A DNA stretch of 64,000 nt, taken from the NCBI GenBank assembly GCA_947085405.1, contig CAMTWO010000024.1, forward strand, positions 16,052-80,051, read 5' to 3'. The translations under genes and the position numbers were made by a program. The notes under the pieces were generated by a model. It made no database searches. It worked only from the letters and a program-made list of their open reading frames with translations, and had not been told where the DNA came from. The stretch comes from JASEGV01 sp947085405. GTDB taxonomy: Bacteria > Bacteroidota > Ignavibacteria > UBA10030 > BY39. Positions 34,729-43,555 of this stretch are shown piece after piece (within the stretch, counting starts at the first letter, position 1; each line of letters begins with the position of its first letter).

Positions 34729-34961
34729 TTTCGATATTCAGGGTTTGGTTCTTTAATTTTTGCAATCTTGTATTCCGGGTCGTTTTCCCCATAGGATCTC
34801 TCAAGCGATATCATAGAAAGAGTTGCCCAGTCACTACGGTCAACCTCTAACTTTTCTGATAGAACAGTAATTAAAAGTTTCGTGTTTGGTGTCAGATCAA
34901 TAGGCTCATCAGGACAAATATTTTTACCATCGAAATGAGCTGTTATTGTTTGAAGCTTCAT
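34725..34961 (-). CDS. Antitoxin of the MazF-like pair (DUF104-like)
   Basis: This 78-residue acidic protein begins ITAHFDGKNICPDEPIDLTPNTKLLITV, the AF2212/DUF104-type dimerising beta region. An extended C-terminal tail (YGENDPEYKIAKIKEPN) is the part expected to wrap around the toxin. It overlaps the toxin start by 4 bases. Confidence 0.8.
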   Translation of the reverse strand: MKLQTITAHFDGKNICPDEPIDLTPNTKLLITVLSEKLEVDRSDWATLSMISLERSYGENDPEYKIAKIKEPNPEYRK

Positions 34962-34971
34962 AAAACATCCT

Positions 34972-35454
34972 TTATAATTTATAGCCGATTTTTCTTAGAA
35001 AATCTTTTCTGAATTTAATATCGTCGTCAGTTTCGATACCCTTTGTTTTTAATCCGTCGATAACGCCAAGGATTCCACGACCTTGTTCGGTTTCTGCGAT
35101 TATTACTTCGACTGGATTAGCGGTCGCACAAAAGATATGGCAAACTTCAGGCACCATTTTAATTGTGTTGAGAATGTTTATCGGAAAACCATTTTCCATA
35201 AACAAAACGAATGAATGACCGGCGGATAAAATCAAAGCATTCTTCTTTGCAATTTCGATTAGGTTTTGGTCATTACCGATATATCTTGCGAGCGACGGAC
35301 CTGACGCTTCACAAAACGCAAGACCGAATTTGATATTAGGGTTTGTCGAAACCACAGCTTCGTAAATATCTTCGACAGTTTTTATAAAATGCGCCTGCCC
35401 GAGTATGAAGTTCATATCGGCTGGCTTTTCAATTTTTACAATTTTTAGTTCCAT
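34972..35454 (-). CDS. Adenosine-specific kinase family protein
   Basis: This 160-residue protein matches the small adenosine-specific kinase family first described from archaea, with NFILGQAHFIKTVEDIYEA near the start, FGLAFCEASGP and LSAGHSFVL. It is full length. Members phosphorylate adenosine or act as related nucleoside-binding proteins; activity in bacteria is largely untested. It is placed between the MazF pair and the Mut7-C gene. Confidence 0.85.
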   Translation of the reverse strand: MELKIVKIEKPADMNFILGQAHFIKTVEDIYEAVVSTNPNIKFGLAFCEASGPSLARYIGNDQNLIEIAKKNALILSAGHSFVLFMENGFPINILNTIKMVPEVCHIFCATANPVEVIIAETEQGRGILGVIDGLKTKGIETDDDIKFRKDFLRKIGYKL

Positions 35455-35478
35455 ACTATTCTCCTATAATAAAGTATA

Positions 35479-35943
35479 TTAAATTTTCTTATCCAAAATC
35501 CGACTTAATTTTTTCGTGGTATTAGTTATATGCGCCCCTTTCCAAAATACCTTCTTGCATTTCGGGCATTCGTAAAACTCAGTAAACCCTTCCCACGACC
35601 GTTGCGGGACTCTACTTTTGACAGTTTCCTTATCAATGACTTTTTCTACTTCTACATTACATTCAACACATCGTGAAAAAAGTTTTGTGGTTGTATCTAA
35701 ACCAAACTGAGCAATAACACGTTTCATCTGAACGTCAAAGTTTTCGCTGCAGATGTCGTAAAGAGTAACCGGTGTGATGCTCTCGGGAAAAGATTTCCGA
35801 CGAGTTAGAAACACCCGATCCTCGCTGTTGCTTATATCTACCAGTTCTTTAAGCGATTTAGAGGAATCGTAAACAACATCGTTTCCTATAAGGCGAAGCC
35901 AACGGGCTAATTTCTCGAGCATCGTATCAGCCACAAATTTCAT
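35479..35943 (-). CDS. Mut7-C RNase domain protein
   Basis: This 154-residue protein begins KFVADTMLEKLARWLRLIG, the Mut7-C signature with the catalytic Asp. After VFLTRR and a PIN-like core, a zinc ribbon follows with CVEC and CPKC pairs (about 91-132). Mut7-C proteins belong to the PIN nuclease superfamily and are thought to act on RNA. It is read in the same direction as the adenosine kinase-like gene, 24 bp downstream. Confidence 0.88.
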   Translation of the reverse strand: MKFVADTMLEKLARWLRLIGNDVVYDSSKSLKELVDISNSEDRVFLTRRKSFPESITPVTLYDICSENFDVQMKRVIAQFGLDTTTKLFSRCVECNVEVEKVIDKETVKSRVPQRSWEGFTEFYECPKCKKVFWKGAHITNTTKKLSRILDKKI

Positions 35944-36183
35944 GATAAACCTCTAAAGACTTTTACTAAATTTACGGATTTATTAGTTCAAAAAGAATAT
36001 TGTGCGTTTTGATTATCTTAACTCCCTCAAAGTTCCTATTGCCGTTATTGATGAACGCTGCAAAACGAGAAAAGGGACTTAGAAATGAACTGAAATTGGT
36101 AATCGAAAATATGCAGCCATACTTTGGTCCGGCACTTCAGGCACGAAGCAGAGCAATATTACGAGAACTTAGTCGTTGAAAAA
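35944..36183. other. Intergenic stretch with a possible gene remnant
   Basis: There is no clear gene. Plus-strand frames give a short stretch beginning RFDYLNSLKVPIAVID (about 36005-36080) that hits a stop. After a change of frame, a 42-codon run follows from ATG 36051 to TGA 36179, containing KGLRNELKLVIEN. This looks like a decayed or chance reading frame; no family was recognised. Confidence 0.35.
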
Positions 36184-36270
36184 TCCCAAACTTGTGGTGA
36201 GCGAAGTCGAACCATCCTAATACGTCGTCCTCTGCTTTGTAATCTTCACGTCTTGCAACTGCGAAGCTTT
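36184..36270. repeat. Direct repeat of the lptD 3' end, left copy
   Basis: The sequence matches 36932-37013 base for base except for a 5-base insertion (CGAAG after GTGGTGAG). The right copy is the last ~54 bases of lptD plus its downstream flank. This copy abuts the stop codon of the DUF5615 toxin. Confidence 0.9.
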
Positions 36271-36626
36271 TATTCTTCTCGTATACGAATTCTTGTTTCT
36301 TCCACAACCCAAAGCTTGCCGACAATTTCTTCTTTTATTAAAAGTTTGAGTAAGTTTTTGAAGACTTCTAATACATATAATTTATCGGATTTTATTAGTC
36401 TCAGAACAATAATTCCATTGTATTCTTTCGGGGGATAAGTTCTTATGTCAGAAAAATCTAAATCAAGGCTAACTAAAACCTTTTTCTCTTTTTTGCAAAT
36501 ATCAGCAATTGTTGAATCAGGTTTTCCGCTTAAATGTTCTTCATAAACTGTGCAAGCTTCCCAATTTTCGGATTTTAATAAATCAGCTAATTCGACAGGT
36601 AAATTTTCATCTAATTTGAAAATCAC
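36270..36626 (-). CDS. DUF5615 PIN-like toxin
   Basis: This 118-residue protein starts IFKLDENLP (first acidic residue of the PIN-like fold) and has VLVSLDLDFSDIR (second cluster) and GIIVLRLIKSD. These are the canonical DUF5615 segments. It is paired with the DUF433 antitoxin immediately upstream. The TAA stop falls exactly at the junction with the left lptD-tail repeat. Unlike the copy at 25.8 kb it is intact. Confidence 0.88.
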   Translation of the reverse strand: MIFKLDENLPVELADLLKSENWEACTVYEEHLSGKPDSTIADICKKEKKVLVSLDLDFSDIRTYPPKEYNGIIVLRLIKSDKLYVLEVFKNLLKLLIKEEIVGKLWVVEETRIRIREE

Positions 36627-36628
36627 AG

Positions 36629-36862
36629 TTATGCGGAAATTTTTGTTATAATTATTCGTTCCTTAGCAATATCAGCAGCATATGCGAGTGCTGCCCTTAT
36701 CCCCTCCATTGTTAATGAAGGATAACTTTTTAATAATTCTTCATTACTAACGCCAGCCGCAATGTTATCCAAAATTATAGAAACCATTATCCTTGTTCCT
36801 TTAATGCAGGCTTTACCATGACATACGTTTTGGTCAACCGAAATTTGATCGAGTAAATTCAT
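36629..36862 (-). CDS. DUF433 family antitoxin
   Basis: The 77-residue protein contains ISVDQNVCHGKACIKGTRI and YPSLTMEGIRAALAYAAD, typical of DUF433. It is homologous to the 25547-25780 product but clearly diverged. The toxin gene follows after 2 bp. The pair lies between two direct copies of the lptD 3' end. Confidence 0.9.
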   Translation of the reverse strand: MNLLDQISVDQNVCHGKACIKGTRIMVSIILDNIAAGVSNEELLKSYPSLTMEGIRAALAYAADIAKERIIITKISA

Positions 36863-36931
36863 ATTAATCCTTTAATTATTCACTTAAAATTTATTCATAA
36901 TTAATTTAATAATCAATCATGCATTCCAAAT

Positions 36932-37013
36932 TCCCAAACTTGTGGTGAGTCGAACCATCCTAATACGTCGTCCTCTGCTTTGTAATCTTCACGTCTTGCA
37001 ACTGCGAAGCTTT
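36932..37013. repeat. Direct repeat of the lptD 3' end, right copy
   Basis: These 82 bases cover the lptD stop codon region and are repeated at 36184-36270 on the far side of the DUF433/DUF5615 pair. This copy is the native one because it is part of the intact lptD frame. Confidence 0.9.
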
Positions 37014-39446
37014 CACACGTATTTCAAGTTTGTAATGCTTGTAGTTACCCATAGGAACCCATTCGAAATTCATAACCCAGCAATGCAGGTCGCGGTCGAT
37101 ACTTATACTCGGTGCTGAAATTTCTTTTCGTATCAAATCGTAATTGCCGTTCATTCTGAATTTCCAATTTTCTGTAAGATTAAATTCGAGAGATGTTGAT
37201 ATATTTGCTGATCGGTGTTTTGCTCTTGGTATATAACTTTCAGAAAAATTCCAGCTAAAAGATAGCCGCCATGGGATTGAGAAATCCGGTTCATCCCGCT
37301 GGTATAAGCCCTGATATCCGCTTTTGCGTTGTTGAACAGTATCGGTTTCCGATAATCCACCGGCTTTTTGCTTCCTATCTCCCGAAAGCGAAGTTGATAA
37401 ACTAAGGGAGAAATTTTCCAAACGTGCTAACTTACCCTCGCTTATCATAAACTTATTAACCAACCGGTTTGACGTTTCATCAAATTTATACAAATTAAAA
37501 CTGCTTGAGCCGCTGAAGTTCAATAATTCACCAATACTTGTCCGGTAACCAACTCCGACGTTCGATAAATTTAAACTGTCGGCTGAAAAATTGTAGGAAA
37601 CATTTGCACCAACATTCAGCAGTTGAATTTTTTGTTCTTCCTGCTCTTCGGCTTTCGGTTTCAATTTCATTTCGAACTGATTTCCAACGTCGAAGCTTGC
37701 AAGCATCTGTCCTTTAGTAATATTCTTCCCATACATCTGTTTTGAATAATTGAATGCAAGGTTTGGCGTAACTGTGTGGCGGAATGCTGTAACGCCCAAA
37801 ACATTCGGTTGAACAATTCCGTACACACGTGTATTTGCCGAAACGCCCGACGAAATAAACCCGGCAAAATAATAATCTCTTTCGTTTATTTCCTGCAGAG
37901 TGCTATCGGCTGTATTGAGTATCGGAACAAAATTATTGCTCTGCCTTCGTTCATCACGGAACGACAAGCTTGGTGTAACAGAGATATATCCGAATTTTGG
38001 CGATATGCTAATGCCGGAACTTTGATTTAATGCTTGTCGATTATCGCGTCTGAAAGTTTCAATATTTACGACCGGAACTGTTACAGGAATTTTTGCCCGG
38101 CTGTTAGAAGAATTTGCCTGGTAATTATATCCGATTTGTTCATACCAAAGAAGATCTCCGATTACTTTTTTTCTGCGAAATGGATAACTCATACTTCGAT
38201 TGAAACTGATGGCGGGCAATATTTCATCAATTCTTCCGTTTGTTAAATTTTGTGTTCGCGATAAGTTCATTGAGCCGCTATTTTTTGTTCCTTCCCAGGA
38301 TTTTGAGATTGTAGCATTTGAATATATCGTTTGCTGTAACGCTTCCGATAAAGAGTTAGTTAATCTAAAATTATTATTACTCATAAATGAAAAATTTACA
38401 TCAGCACGCATCGTCGGATCAATTTCTTGATTGTGCCGCAGGTTTAAGTTGTAGCCTTCATCTATTGAATAATTTGGATCGTTCTTTTCAGATGTAATAA
38501 ATCGTTTGTACGCTCCTGAAATTCCGCCGCTAAATTTATAACGGAGTATGTAATTGAATTCAGAATTTACGATGTAGCTTCCGTTTGTGTACCAATCGCC
38601 GTGCAAAGCCAAATCGGTGTAGTCGCTCATCGCCCAGTAGTAACCGATTTTTCTGAGAAATCGTCCGTAGGTTGCGTTATCGCCATAAGCCGGAGCGAAG
38701 AAACCTGAACGTCTTCCCGATTTACTCGGAAAAACTCCAAAGGGAAGTGCAAACACCGGAACATCCGCAATGTGAAAGTAAATCGGTTCTGCAATTACTT
38801 TGTCGCGCACAATCATTTTCATTTTTGGGGATAGAAAATAAAAGTGCGGTTGGTCTTTATCGCAAGTGGTGTATTTACCATCGGCGATGAATAGCACATC
38901 TTTGCTCATCTTTTTAACCCGGCTGCCGTAGTAAATACCTTCGTCCGATTTTGTGTCGGCGAGTTTAATGTTGCCTTTCTGAGTTTTGAAGTTGTATAAA
39001 AGCTCGTGTCCTCTGAATTCCTCGCCGCCGTCAATCATTATCGGCGTGCCGGCATATTTTTTACCGGTCGTATCTGCGGTGTCGATGATGCCATGTGCAT
39101 TCATCATCGCTGTGTGCCAGTTGATATTGATACGTTCCGATTTCAACTCCATCAATTTATATTTGATGTTCGATTTACCATATAGCATCATCTTGCGGTT
39201 GGAGATTGAATAGACGATAGAATCTGTAGAAGAATATGTGATGGTCGTGTCGATACCGGATTGGCGCGGGGCTATTTCGGTTTTGAGAGTGTCTTGAACT
39301 AATGTTGTATCTGCAATCACACTTGATTGTGGGGTAAAAATAGAATCAACAGATCTATTTTCCATCCCCCAAAGATAAGTCGTGTTGAGATTGGTTATTG
39401 ATAGAACTAAAATTAAGAGTAAAATATTTAAAAAATTATGAAACAT
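36960..39446 (-). CDS. lptD: LptD-like LPS-assembly outer-membrane protein
   Basis: This 828-residue protein has an N-terminal hydrophobic export segment and an OstA/LptA-like beta-jellyroll (about 60-250, with MLYGKSNIKYK, SERINI and HGIIDTADTTG). A long C-terminal beta-barrel domain follows, with many aromatic-rich strands; GFFAPAYG near residue 260 is typical of LptD in this phylum. It should transfer lipopolysaccharide to the outer leaflet. The C-terminus is intact even though its last codons are duplicated downstream. Its partner LptE is not in the window. Confidence 0.85.
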   Translation of the reverse strand: MFHNFLNILLLILVLSITNLNTTYLWGMENRSVDSIFTPQSSVIADTTLVQDTLKTEIAPRQSGIDTTITYSSTDSIVYSISNRKMMLYGKSNIKYKLMELKSERININWHTAMMNAHGIIDTADTTGKKYAGTPIMIDGGEEFRGHELLYNFKTQKGNIKLADTKSDEGIYYGSRVKKMSKDVLFIADGKYTTCDKDQPHFYFLSPKMKMIVRDKVIAEPIYFHIADVPVFALPFGVFPSKSGRRSGFFAPAYGDNATYGRFLRKIGYYWAMSDYTDLALHGDWYTNGSYIVNSEFNYILRYKFSGGISGAYKRFITSEKNDPNYSIDEGYNLNLRHNQEIDPTMRADVNFSFMSNNNFRLTNSLSEALQQTIYSNATISKSWEGTKNSGSMNLSRTQNLTNGRIDEILPAISFNRSMSYPFRRKKVIGDLLWYEQIGYNYQANSSNSRAKIPVTVPVVNIETFRRDNRQALNQSSGISISPKFGYISVTPSLSFRDERRQSNNFVPILNTADSTLQEINERDYYFAGFISSGVSANTRVYGIVQPNVLGVTAFRHTVTPNLAFNYSKQMYGKNITKGQMLASFDVGNQFEMKLKPKAEEQEEQKIQLLNVGANVSYNFSADSLNLSNVGVGYRTSIGELLNFSGSSSFNLYKFDETSNRLVNKFMISEGKLARLENFSLSLSTSLSGDRKQKAGGLSETDTVQQRKSGYQGLYQRDEPDFSIPWRLSFSWNFSESYIPRAKHRSANISTSLEFNLTENWKFRMNGNYDLIRKEISAPSISIDRDLHCWVMNFEWVPMGNYKHYKLEIRVKASQLQDVKITKQRTTY

Positions 39447-39462
39447 TAATGATTTTCGTTAT

Positions 39463-40434
39463 TCATTTATTCATCACAAGACTTGCGGCGCCAAAAACTC
39501 CTGCAGTATTGCCAAGTTTTGCAGGTATCACTTTCACATCGGGCTTGATAGAAGTTAAAACTCTGCTGCGTACAGATTTTGTAATCGCATTAAAAACATA
39601 TTCGCCCGCCGCCGAAATCCCGCCGCCAACGACTACAATTCTTAAATCAAGCACGTTCAATATCGAAGCTATTGCAACTCCTAACAAATTACCGGCTTCT
39701 GATAATATTTCTTTTGCAAACGGATCGTCTTGTTCCGCTGCGACTGAAATAATATACGGCTCAATCAAACCAAGGTTACCTTTTACAAGCTGAATAATTT
39801 TTGATTGCGGTGCTTCTTTAGGCAGCTGCTCAAGTTTTTGCCGCGTTCGCTCGGAAAGATATCGCTGTCCGATGTAACTTTCGATGCAGCCGCGATTTCC
39901 ACAATTACACAAAGGTCCGTTGTAATCGATAGTTGTATGTCCGATTTCGCCGGCACCGCCAAAAGGACCGCGGTAAATTTTGTTATCGAGTATAATACCG
40001 CCGCCAACACCAGTTCCCCAAATAACGAATAAAAAATTTTGATAGTCGATTCCAGCTCCAAATTTAGCCTCACCGAGTGCGGCTGCATTTGCATCGTTCT
40101 CTACAACTACTGGAAGATTAAATTCCTTTTTGATTACTTCACCTAAATTCACTTCAGTCCAATCTGTAAAATTGGGTGGATTCTTTACTGTGCTGTTATC
40201 GTTCTCAACAATTCCGGGCGCCCCGATTCCGATACCGGTAAATTCATCGTACCGATATTCTAACATCAATTCCTTGATGATTACGTTCAATTGTTGTAAA
40301 ACAGCACTCGGTCCTCGTAATGCAAACGTATCAACTTTTTGCTGTGAAAGAATTTTACTTTCGACGATATCCACAACTCCGCCTTTAATAGTCGTAGCGC
40401 CGATGTCAATGCCGATTGCGAGATTGCGTTTCAT
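39463..40434 (-). CDS. ROK family sugar kinase (glucokinase-like)
   Basis: The start is taken at the ATG at 40434, which overlaps the rarA stop (ATGA); the frame is open a little further upstream. The 323-residue protein opens with AIGIDIGATTIKGG (phosphate-binding loop), has ENDANAAALGE with the catalytic Asp, and GPLCNCGNRGCIESYIG, the zinc-binding ROK signature. Phosphorylation of glucose or a similar hexose is expected. Regulator-type ROK proteins have an N-terminal HTH, which is absent here. Confidence 0.88.
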   Translation of the reverse strand: MKRNLAIGIDIGATTIKGGVVDIVESKILSQQKVDTFALRGPSAVLQQLNVIIKELMLEYRYDEFTGIGIGAPGIVENDNSTVKNPPNFTDWTEVNLGEVIKKEFNLPVVVENDANAAALGEAKFGAGIDYQNFLFVIWGTGVGGGIILDNKIYRGPFGGAGEIGHTTIDYNGPLCNCGNRGCIESYIGQRYLSERTRQKLEQLPKEAPQSKIIQLVKGNLGLIEPYIISVAAEQDDPFAKEILSEAGNLLGVAIASILNVLDLRIVVVGGGISAAGEYVFNAITKSVRSRVLTSIKPDVKVIPAKLGNTAGVFGAASLVMNK

Positions 40435-41780
40435 CTTTTCTTTTTCTTCCAAAGTTGGTTTAATCTTTCTCTCAAAGTTTTCTCTCTTCCATAATCGGTC
40501 GGCTTGTAATAAATTTTGTCTTTTAAATTATCGGGAAGGAACTGCATTTCCACAAAACCGTCTTCGTAATTGTGGGCATACTTATAATCTTTTGAATATC
40601 CAAGTTCTTCCATCAATTTTGTCGGGGCGTTGCGGATGTGAAGCGGCACTGCCTCGTTCGGCAAGTTTCGCACGTCAGCCATTGCTTTTTCGATGGCAGT
40701 GTACGAAGCGTTGCTTTTCGGAACAGATGCCAGATAAGTGGCAGTTTGTGAAAGCACGATACGGGCTTCCGGCATACCGATGTAATCGACGGCAGTGAAA
40801 CAACTTGTAGCCAACGTAAGTGAATACGGGTCGGCATTGCCGATGTCTTCCGATGCAAGCACAATCATTCTGCGGGCAATGAATTTCGGGTCTTCGCCGG
40901 CTTCTAACATTCGGGCGAGCCAATAAACCGCAGCGTCGGGATCGCTGCCGCGAATACTTTTTATGAATGCTGAAATTATGTTATAATGTTCCTCGCCTGC
41001 TTTATCGTACTTGATTGCCTTCCGTTGAAATGCTGCCTCGATAATTTTTTTTGTAAGAACTTTTTCGCCTGTTTTGTTTTGCTTGGTTAGCTGTACACTT
41101 GTTTCAATTCCATTTAATAAAATTCGTGCATCACCGCCTGAAAGTAAAATAAGATGGTCGATCACATCATCCGGAAATTGCAGCTTTTGTTTTTTTAGAA
41201 ATTCATCACCATCGACAGCTTGATTTAATATTTGGATGAGTTCAACTTTCGCGAGAGGCTCAAGCACATAAACTTTGCATCGCGATAGAAGTGGTGAGAT
41301 GACCTCGAAAGAAGGATTTTCAGTTGTAGCGCCGATTAGTGTTATCACGCCATCTTCAACGCTGTGAAGAAGTGCATCTTGCTGTGCTTTGTTGAAGCGA
41401 TGGATTTCGTCGATGAAAAGTATTGTCTTTTTATTGAAATGTTTGCGGTTTGCTTCTGCCCGCTCAATAACAGTGCGAACATCTTTTACTCCTGACGAAA
41501 CTGCACTGAGTTGAAAAAAATCGGCTTTTGTGTGGTTTGCAACGATACGCGCGAGTGTGGTTTTGCCGCACCCCGGCGGTCCCCAAAATATTATAGAGGG
41601 AAGCTCATCGTGCTCGATTAAAACCCGCAACGGCATCGCTTCGCCAAGCAAATGTGCCTGCCCAACAAACTCATCCAAAGTTTTCGGACGTGCTCGTTCG
41701 GCTAATGGACTTAATCCCGCCTTGTTACTTTTTTGATATGTGTTGTTAAATAATTCCAAGTATGTAAATCCAAATTTCAA
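40431..41780 (-). CDS. rarA: Replication-associated recombination protein A (AAA+ ATPase)
   Basis: This 449-residue protein is the RarA/MgsA clamp-loader-like ATPase acting at stalled forks. It has Walker A GPPGCGKT (67-74), Walker B LFIDEIHR and sensor GATTENPSF. The N-terminal PLAERARPKTLDEFVGQ block and the C-terminal tetramerisation region (AYGIP-like segment TRIP...ANYLSS equivalents) fit the family. It has an extra ~25 residues before PLAERARP, so an internal start is possible, but no better ATG is obvious. Confidence 0.92.
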   Translation of the reverse strand: MKFGFTYLELFNNTYQKSNKAGLSPLAERARPKTLDEFVGQAHLLGEAMPLRVLIEHDELPSIIFWGPPGCGKTTLARIVANHTKADFFQLSAVSSGVKDVRTVIERAEANRKHFNKKTILFIDEIHRFNKAQQDALLHSVEDGVITLIGATTENPSFEVISPLLSRCKVYVLEPLAKVELIQILNQAVDGDEFLKKQKLQFPDDVIDHLILLSGGDARILLNGIETSVQLTKQNKTGEKVLTKKIIEAAFQRKAIKYDKAGEEHYNIISAFIKSIRGSDPDAAVYWLARMLEAGEDPKFIARRMIVLASEDIGNADPYSLTLATSCFTAVDYIGMPEARIVLSQTATYLASVPKSNASYTAIEKAMADVRNLPNEAVPLHIRNAPTKLMEELGYSKDYKYAHNYEDGFVEMQFLPDNLKDKIYYKPTDYGREKTLRERLNQLWKKKKR

Positions 41781-41830
41781 ATACTACCAAATAAATCCCA
41801 AAGGCAAAAACAAAATACAAAATGGCGAAT

Positions 41831-42289
41831 TTATCTTTGTGGCGATTTGGTTTTATTTATTATCGAACTTAAGATTTTTATTATTTCTTGTGATTCTATA
41901 ATATCGTTTTCAAGAAGTTCCGCTTTTATGTATTTCCCGCTGATAAGCCTTAACCAATATCTTGATTCTTTGGCTTCTTTTCTCGCAATTGTAAATTTGT
42001 TTGCAAAGTCCTTTTTAGTTACGCATCCATCTCCTTCTTCAACATTGGCACCTGTTGATGTACCAGCTTTTACTAATTGAGTTCGTATTACGACACATTC
42101 AACGGTTTTAGGTAACATTTCTGTGATTTCCAAAATCCTTTGGGCAAATCTAAATGTTCTTTCACGGATATCATAAATCTTTTCATTTTTTGAATTTGTT
42201 TTTTTTTCATACTCCTGTAAATTTTCTGAAATAAAACTGTAAAATTCAGAAAAGTTATTTTGAGTTTTGTAATATTTGGTTTTTGTCAT
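41831..42289 (-). CDS. Four-helix-bundle protein (23S rRNA intervening-sequence type)
   Basis: This 152-residue protein matches the small four-helix-bundle family first seen inside rRNA intervening sequences (GANVEEGDGCVTKKDFANKF and ARKEAKESRYWLRLI). It is not next to an rRNA gene here. The ATG overlaps the stop of the FtsB-like gene (ATGA), so it has been captured into a cell-division operon. The function is unknown; the family often behaves as a cargo gene. Confidence 0.85.
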   Translation of the reverse strand: MTKTKYYKTQNNFSEFYSFISENLQEYEKKTNSKNEKIYDIRERTFRFAQRILEITEMLPKTVECVVIRTQLVKAGTSTGANVEEGDGCVTKKDFANKFTIARKEAKESRYWLRLISGKYIKAELLENDIIESQEIIKILSSIINKTKSPQR

Positions 42290-42639
42290 TTAGCGTCGCT
42301 TTCTTTCAGCTTGTAAATCGTGTCTCCTTCTTTCACCATTCCGTGTTTTTCGCGAGCTGCTTTTTCAATAGCGAATTTATCTTTATCGAGCGACTTCGAT
42401 TCCTGCTGAAGCCGTTTCTGTTCTTCGTTTGCTTCTTTAATTCTTTCAATCCACATTTTTTTCTCTTGTTCAAGCTGAGATCGTTTCAAGGGTCCTTTGT
42501 CGCTGATGAAGAAAAAGGTAATAAGAATCAAAAACGGAATAATTCCCCATTTAAAAAGCTTATTTTTAAAAAGCTTTTTGATCCATCGTTCGGGTTGCCG
42601 CCAAGTCGGATTTTCTTTTCTGTAAAACTGGTCGTCCAT
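42286..42639 (-). CDS. FtsB/DivIC-like septum formation initiator
   Basis: The ATG at 42639 is preferred over an in-frame TTG at 42660. The product (117 residues) has a basic cytoplasmic N-terminus with an aromatic patch (WRQPERWIKKLF), one membrane helix (about 32-49) and a coiled coil rich in Glu/Lys/Gln (about 55-90), followed by AAREKHGMVKEGDTIYKL, the conserved FtsB/DivIC end. It would act in the divisome as a small bitopic coiled-coil protein. Confidence 0.85.
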   Translation of the reverse strand: MDDQFYRKENPTWRQPERWIKKLFKNKLFKWGIIPFLILITFFFISDKGPLKRSQLEQEKKMWIERIKEANEEQKRLQQESKSLDKDKFAIEKAAREKHGMVKEGDTIYKLKESDAK

Positions 42640-42663
42640 TGTAAACGAAATGTAACTCAAAAT

Positions 42664-43485
42664 TTAAGATTTTGCAAGCATTGATTTTTCAAACAGCACC
42701 TCAAGCTCAGTCCCTCTTTGAACTGATTTGGTTGTGACGAAGCTGTTCAATTCCATTAGCATAAAAATATTTTCTTGTGTCTCCCCCAAAAGTGGAAGTA
42801 TGTTTGGATGAATTTCGATCTGTACTACTCGTAATACCGGCGAAGATAAAATGTTTTCCATTCCACGCAATACATTTAACTCGGCGCCTTCAACGTCAAT
42901 CTTGATAACCTGCGGCGAAAGGATCGAACCACGCCTTATTAACTCATCGCTTTTTTGAATCTGAATTTTTTGTCCTTTCCCTGAAACCGGGTAGTCGGTG
43001 CGCACAGCCAGACTGTGTGTTCCGATGTTGGCTGATTCGGAAGTATGTAATTCGGCTATACCTTCAGATTCGCCAAGCGCCATCTGCAAAGGAGTTACAT
43101 TCTTTAAATTATTTAGTTGAATATTTTTGGCGAGAAGTTTATAAGTGGATTTTTCCGGTTCGAAAGCAAAAACATTTCCCTTATTAACTTTTAGAGAAGA
43201 AAAGATGGTATAAATTCCATAACTCGCTCCGATATCCCACACAGTATCATTCGGTTGTAGTTTTTCTAAAAAAGTTTTTAAAACTTCCGATTCCCCCAAA
43301 AGCGATTCGACATCTTCTTTTATTTTAAAAGATGGTGTTGAAAATCTTGCAGTCAAACCCGAAAATGTTAACTCGGATTCAGCATTGAAGAGAAATACAA
43401 AATTATATAACGAGCGGAGTGGTTTAAATAGACCAATCATCTTTAAAAATATTTTGAGCTTCAATTTTATGTTTTTTAAATCCAT
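42664..43485 (-). CDS. FkbM family methyltransferase
   Basis: This protein has the FkbM-type SAM-binding motif VWDIGASYGIYTIF, then FEPEKSTYKLLAKNIQLN and VIKIDVEGAELNVLRGM, the signature of this family. A basic, hydrophobic N-terminus (KIFLKMIGLFKPL) may touch the membrane. The ATG at 43485 is used; a TTG at 43497 is in frame. Members methylate sugars or lipids; the substrate is unknown. It is 25 bp from the FtsB-like gene. Confidence 0.85.
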   Translation of the reverse strand: MDLKNIKLKLKIFLKMIGLFKPLRSLYNFVFLFNAESELTFSGLTARFSTPSFKIKEDVESLLGESEVLKTFLEKLQPNDTVWDIGASYGIYTIFSSLKVNKGNVFAFEPEKSTYKLLAKNIQLNNLKNVTPLQMALGESEGIAELHTSESANIGTHSLAVRTDYPVSGKGQKIQIQKSDELIRRGSILSPQVIKIDVEGAELNVLRGMENILSSPVLRVVQIEIHPNILPLLGETQENIFMLMELNSFVTTKSVQRGTELEVLFEKSMLAKS

Positions 43486-43555
43486 ATTTCTTATCAAATA
43501 TAAGAAATATTTTTTTAGTTTTGTAATATATGATTTTTGAATTTATATTAAACCA

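Noticed and set aside
36124..36438. A 104-codon plus-strand reading frame
   Set aside because: It runs antisense through the lptD-tail repeat and the DUF5615 toxin gene and has no ribosome-binding site.
41831..42289. An rRNA intervening sequence
   Set aside because: The four-helix-bundle gene has no rRNA around it; it sits in a cell-division gene pair.
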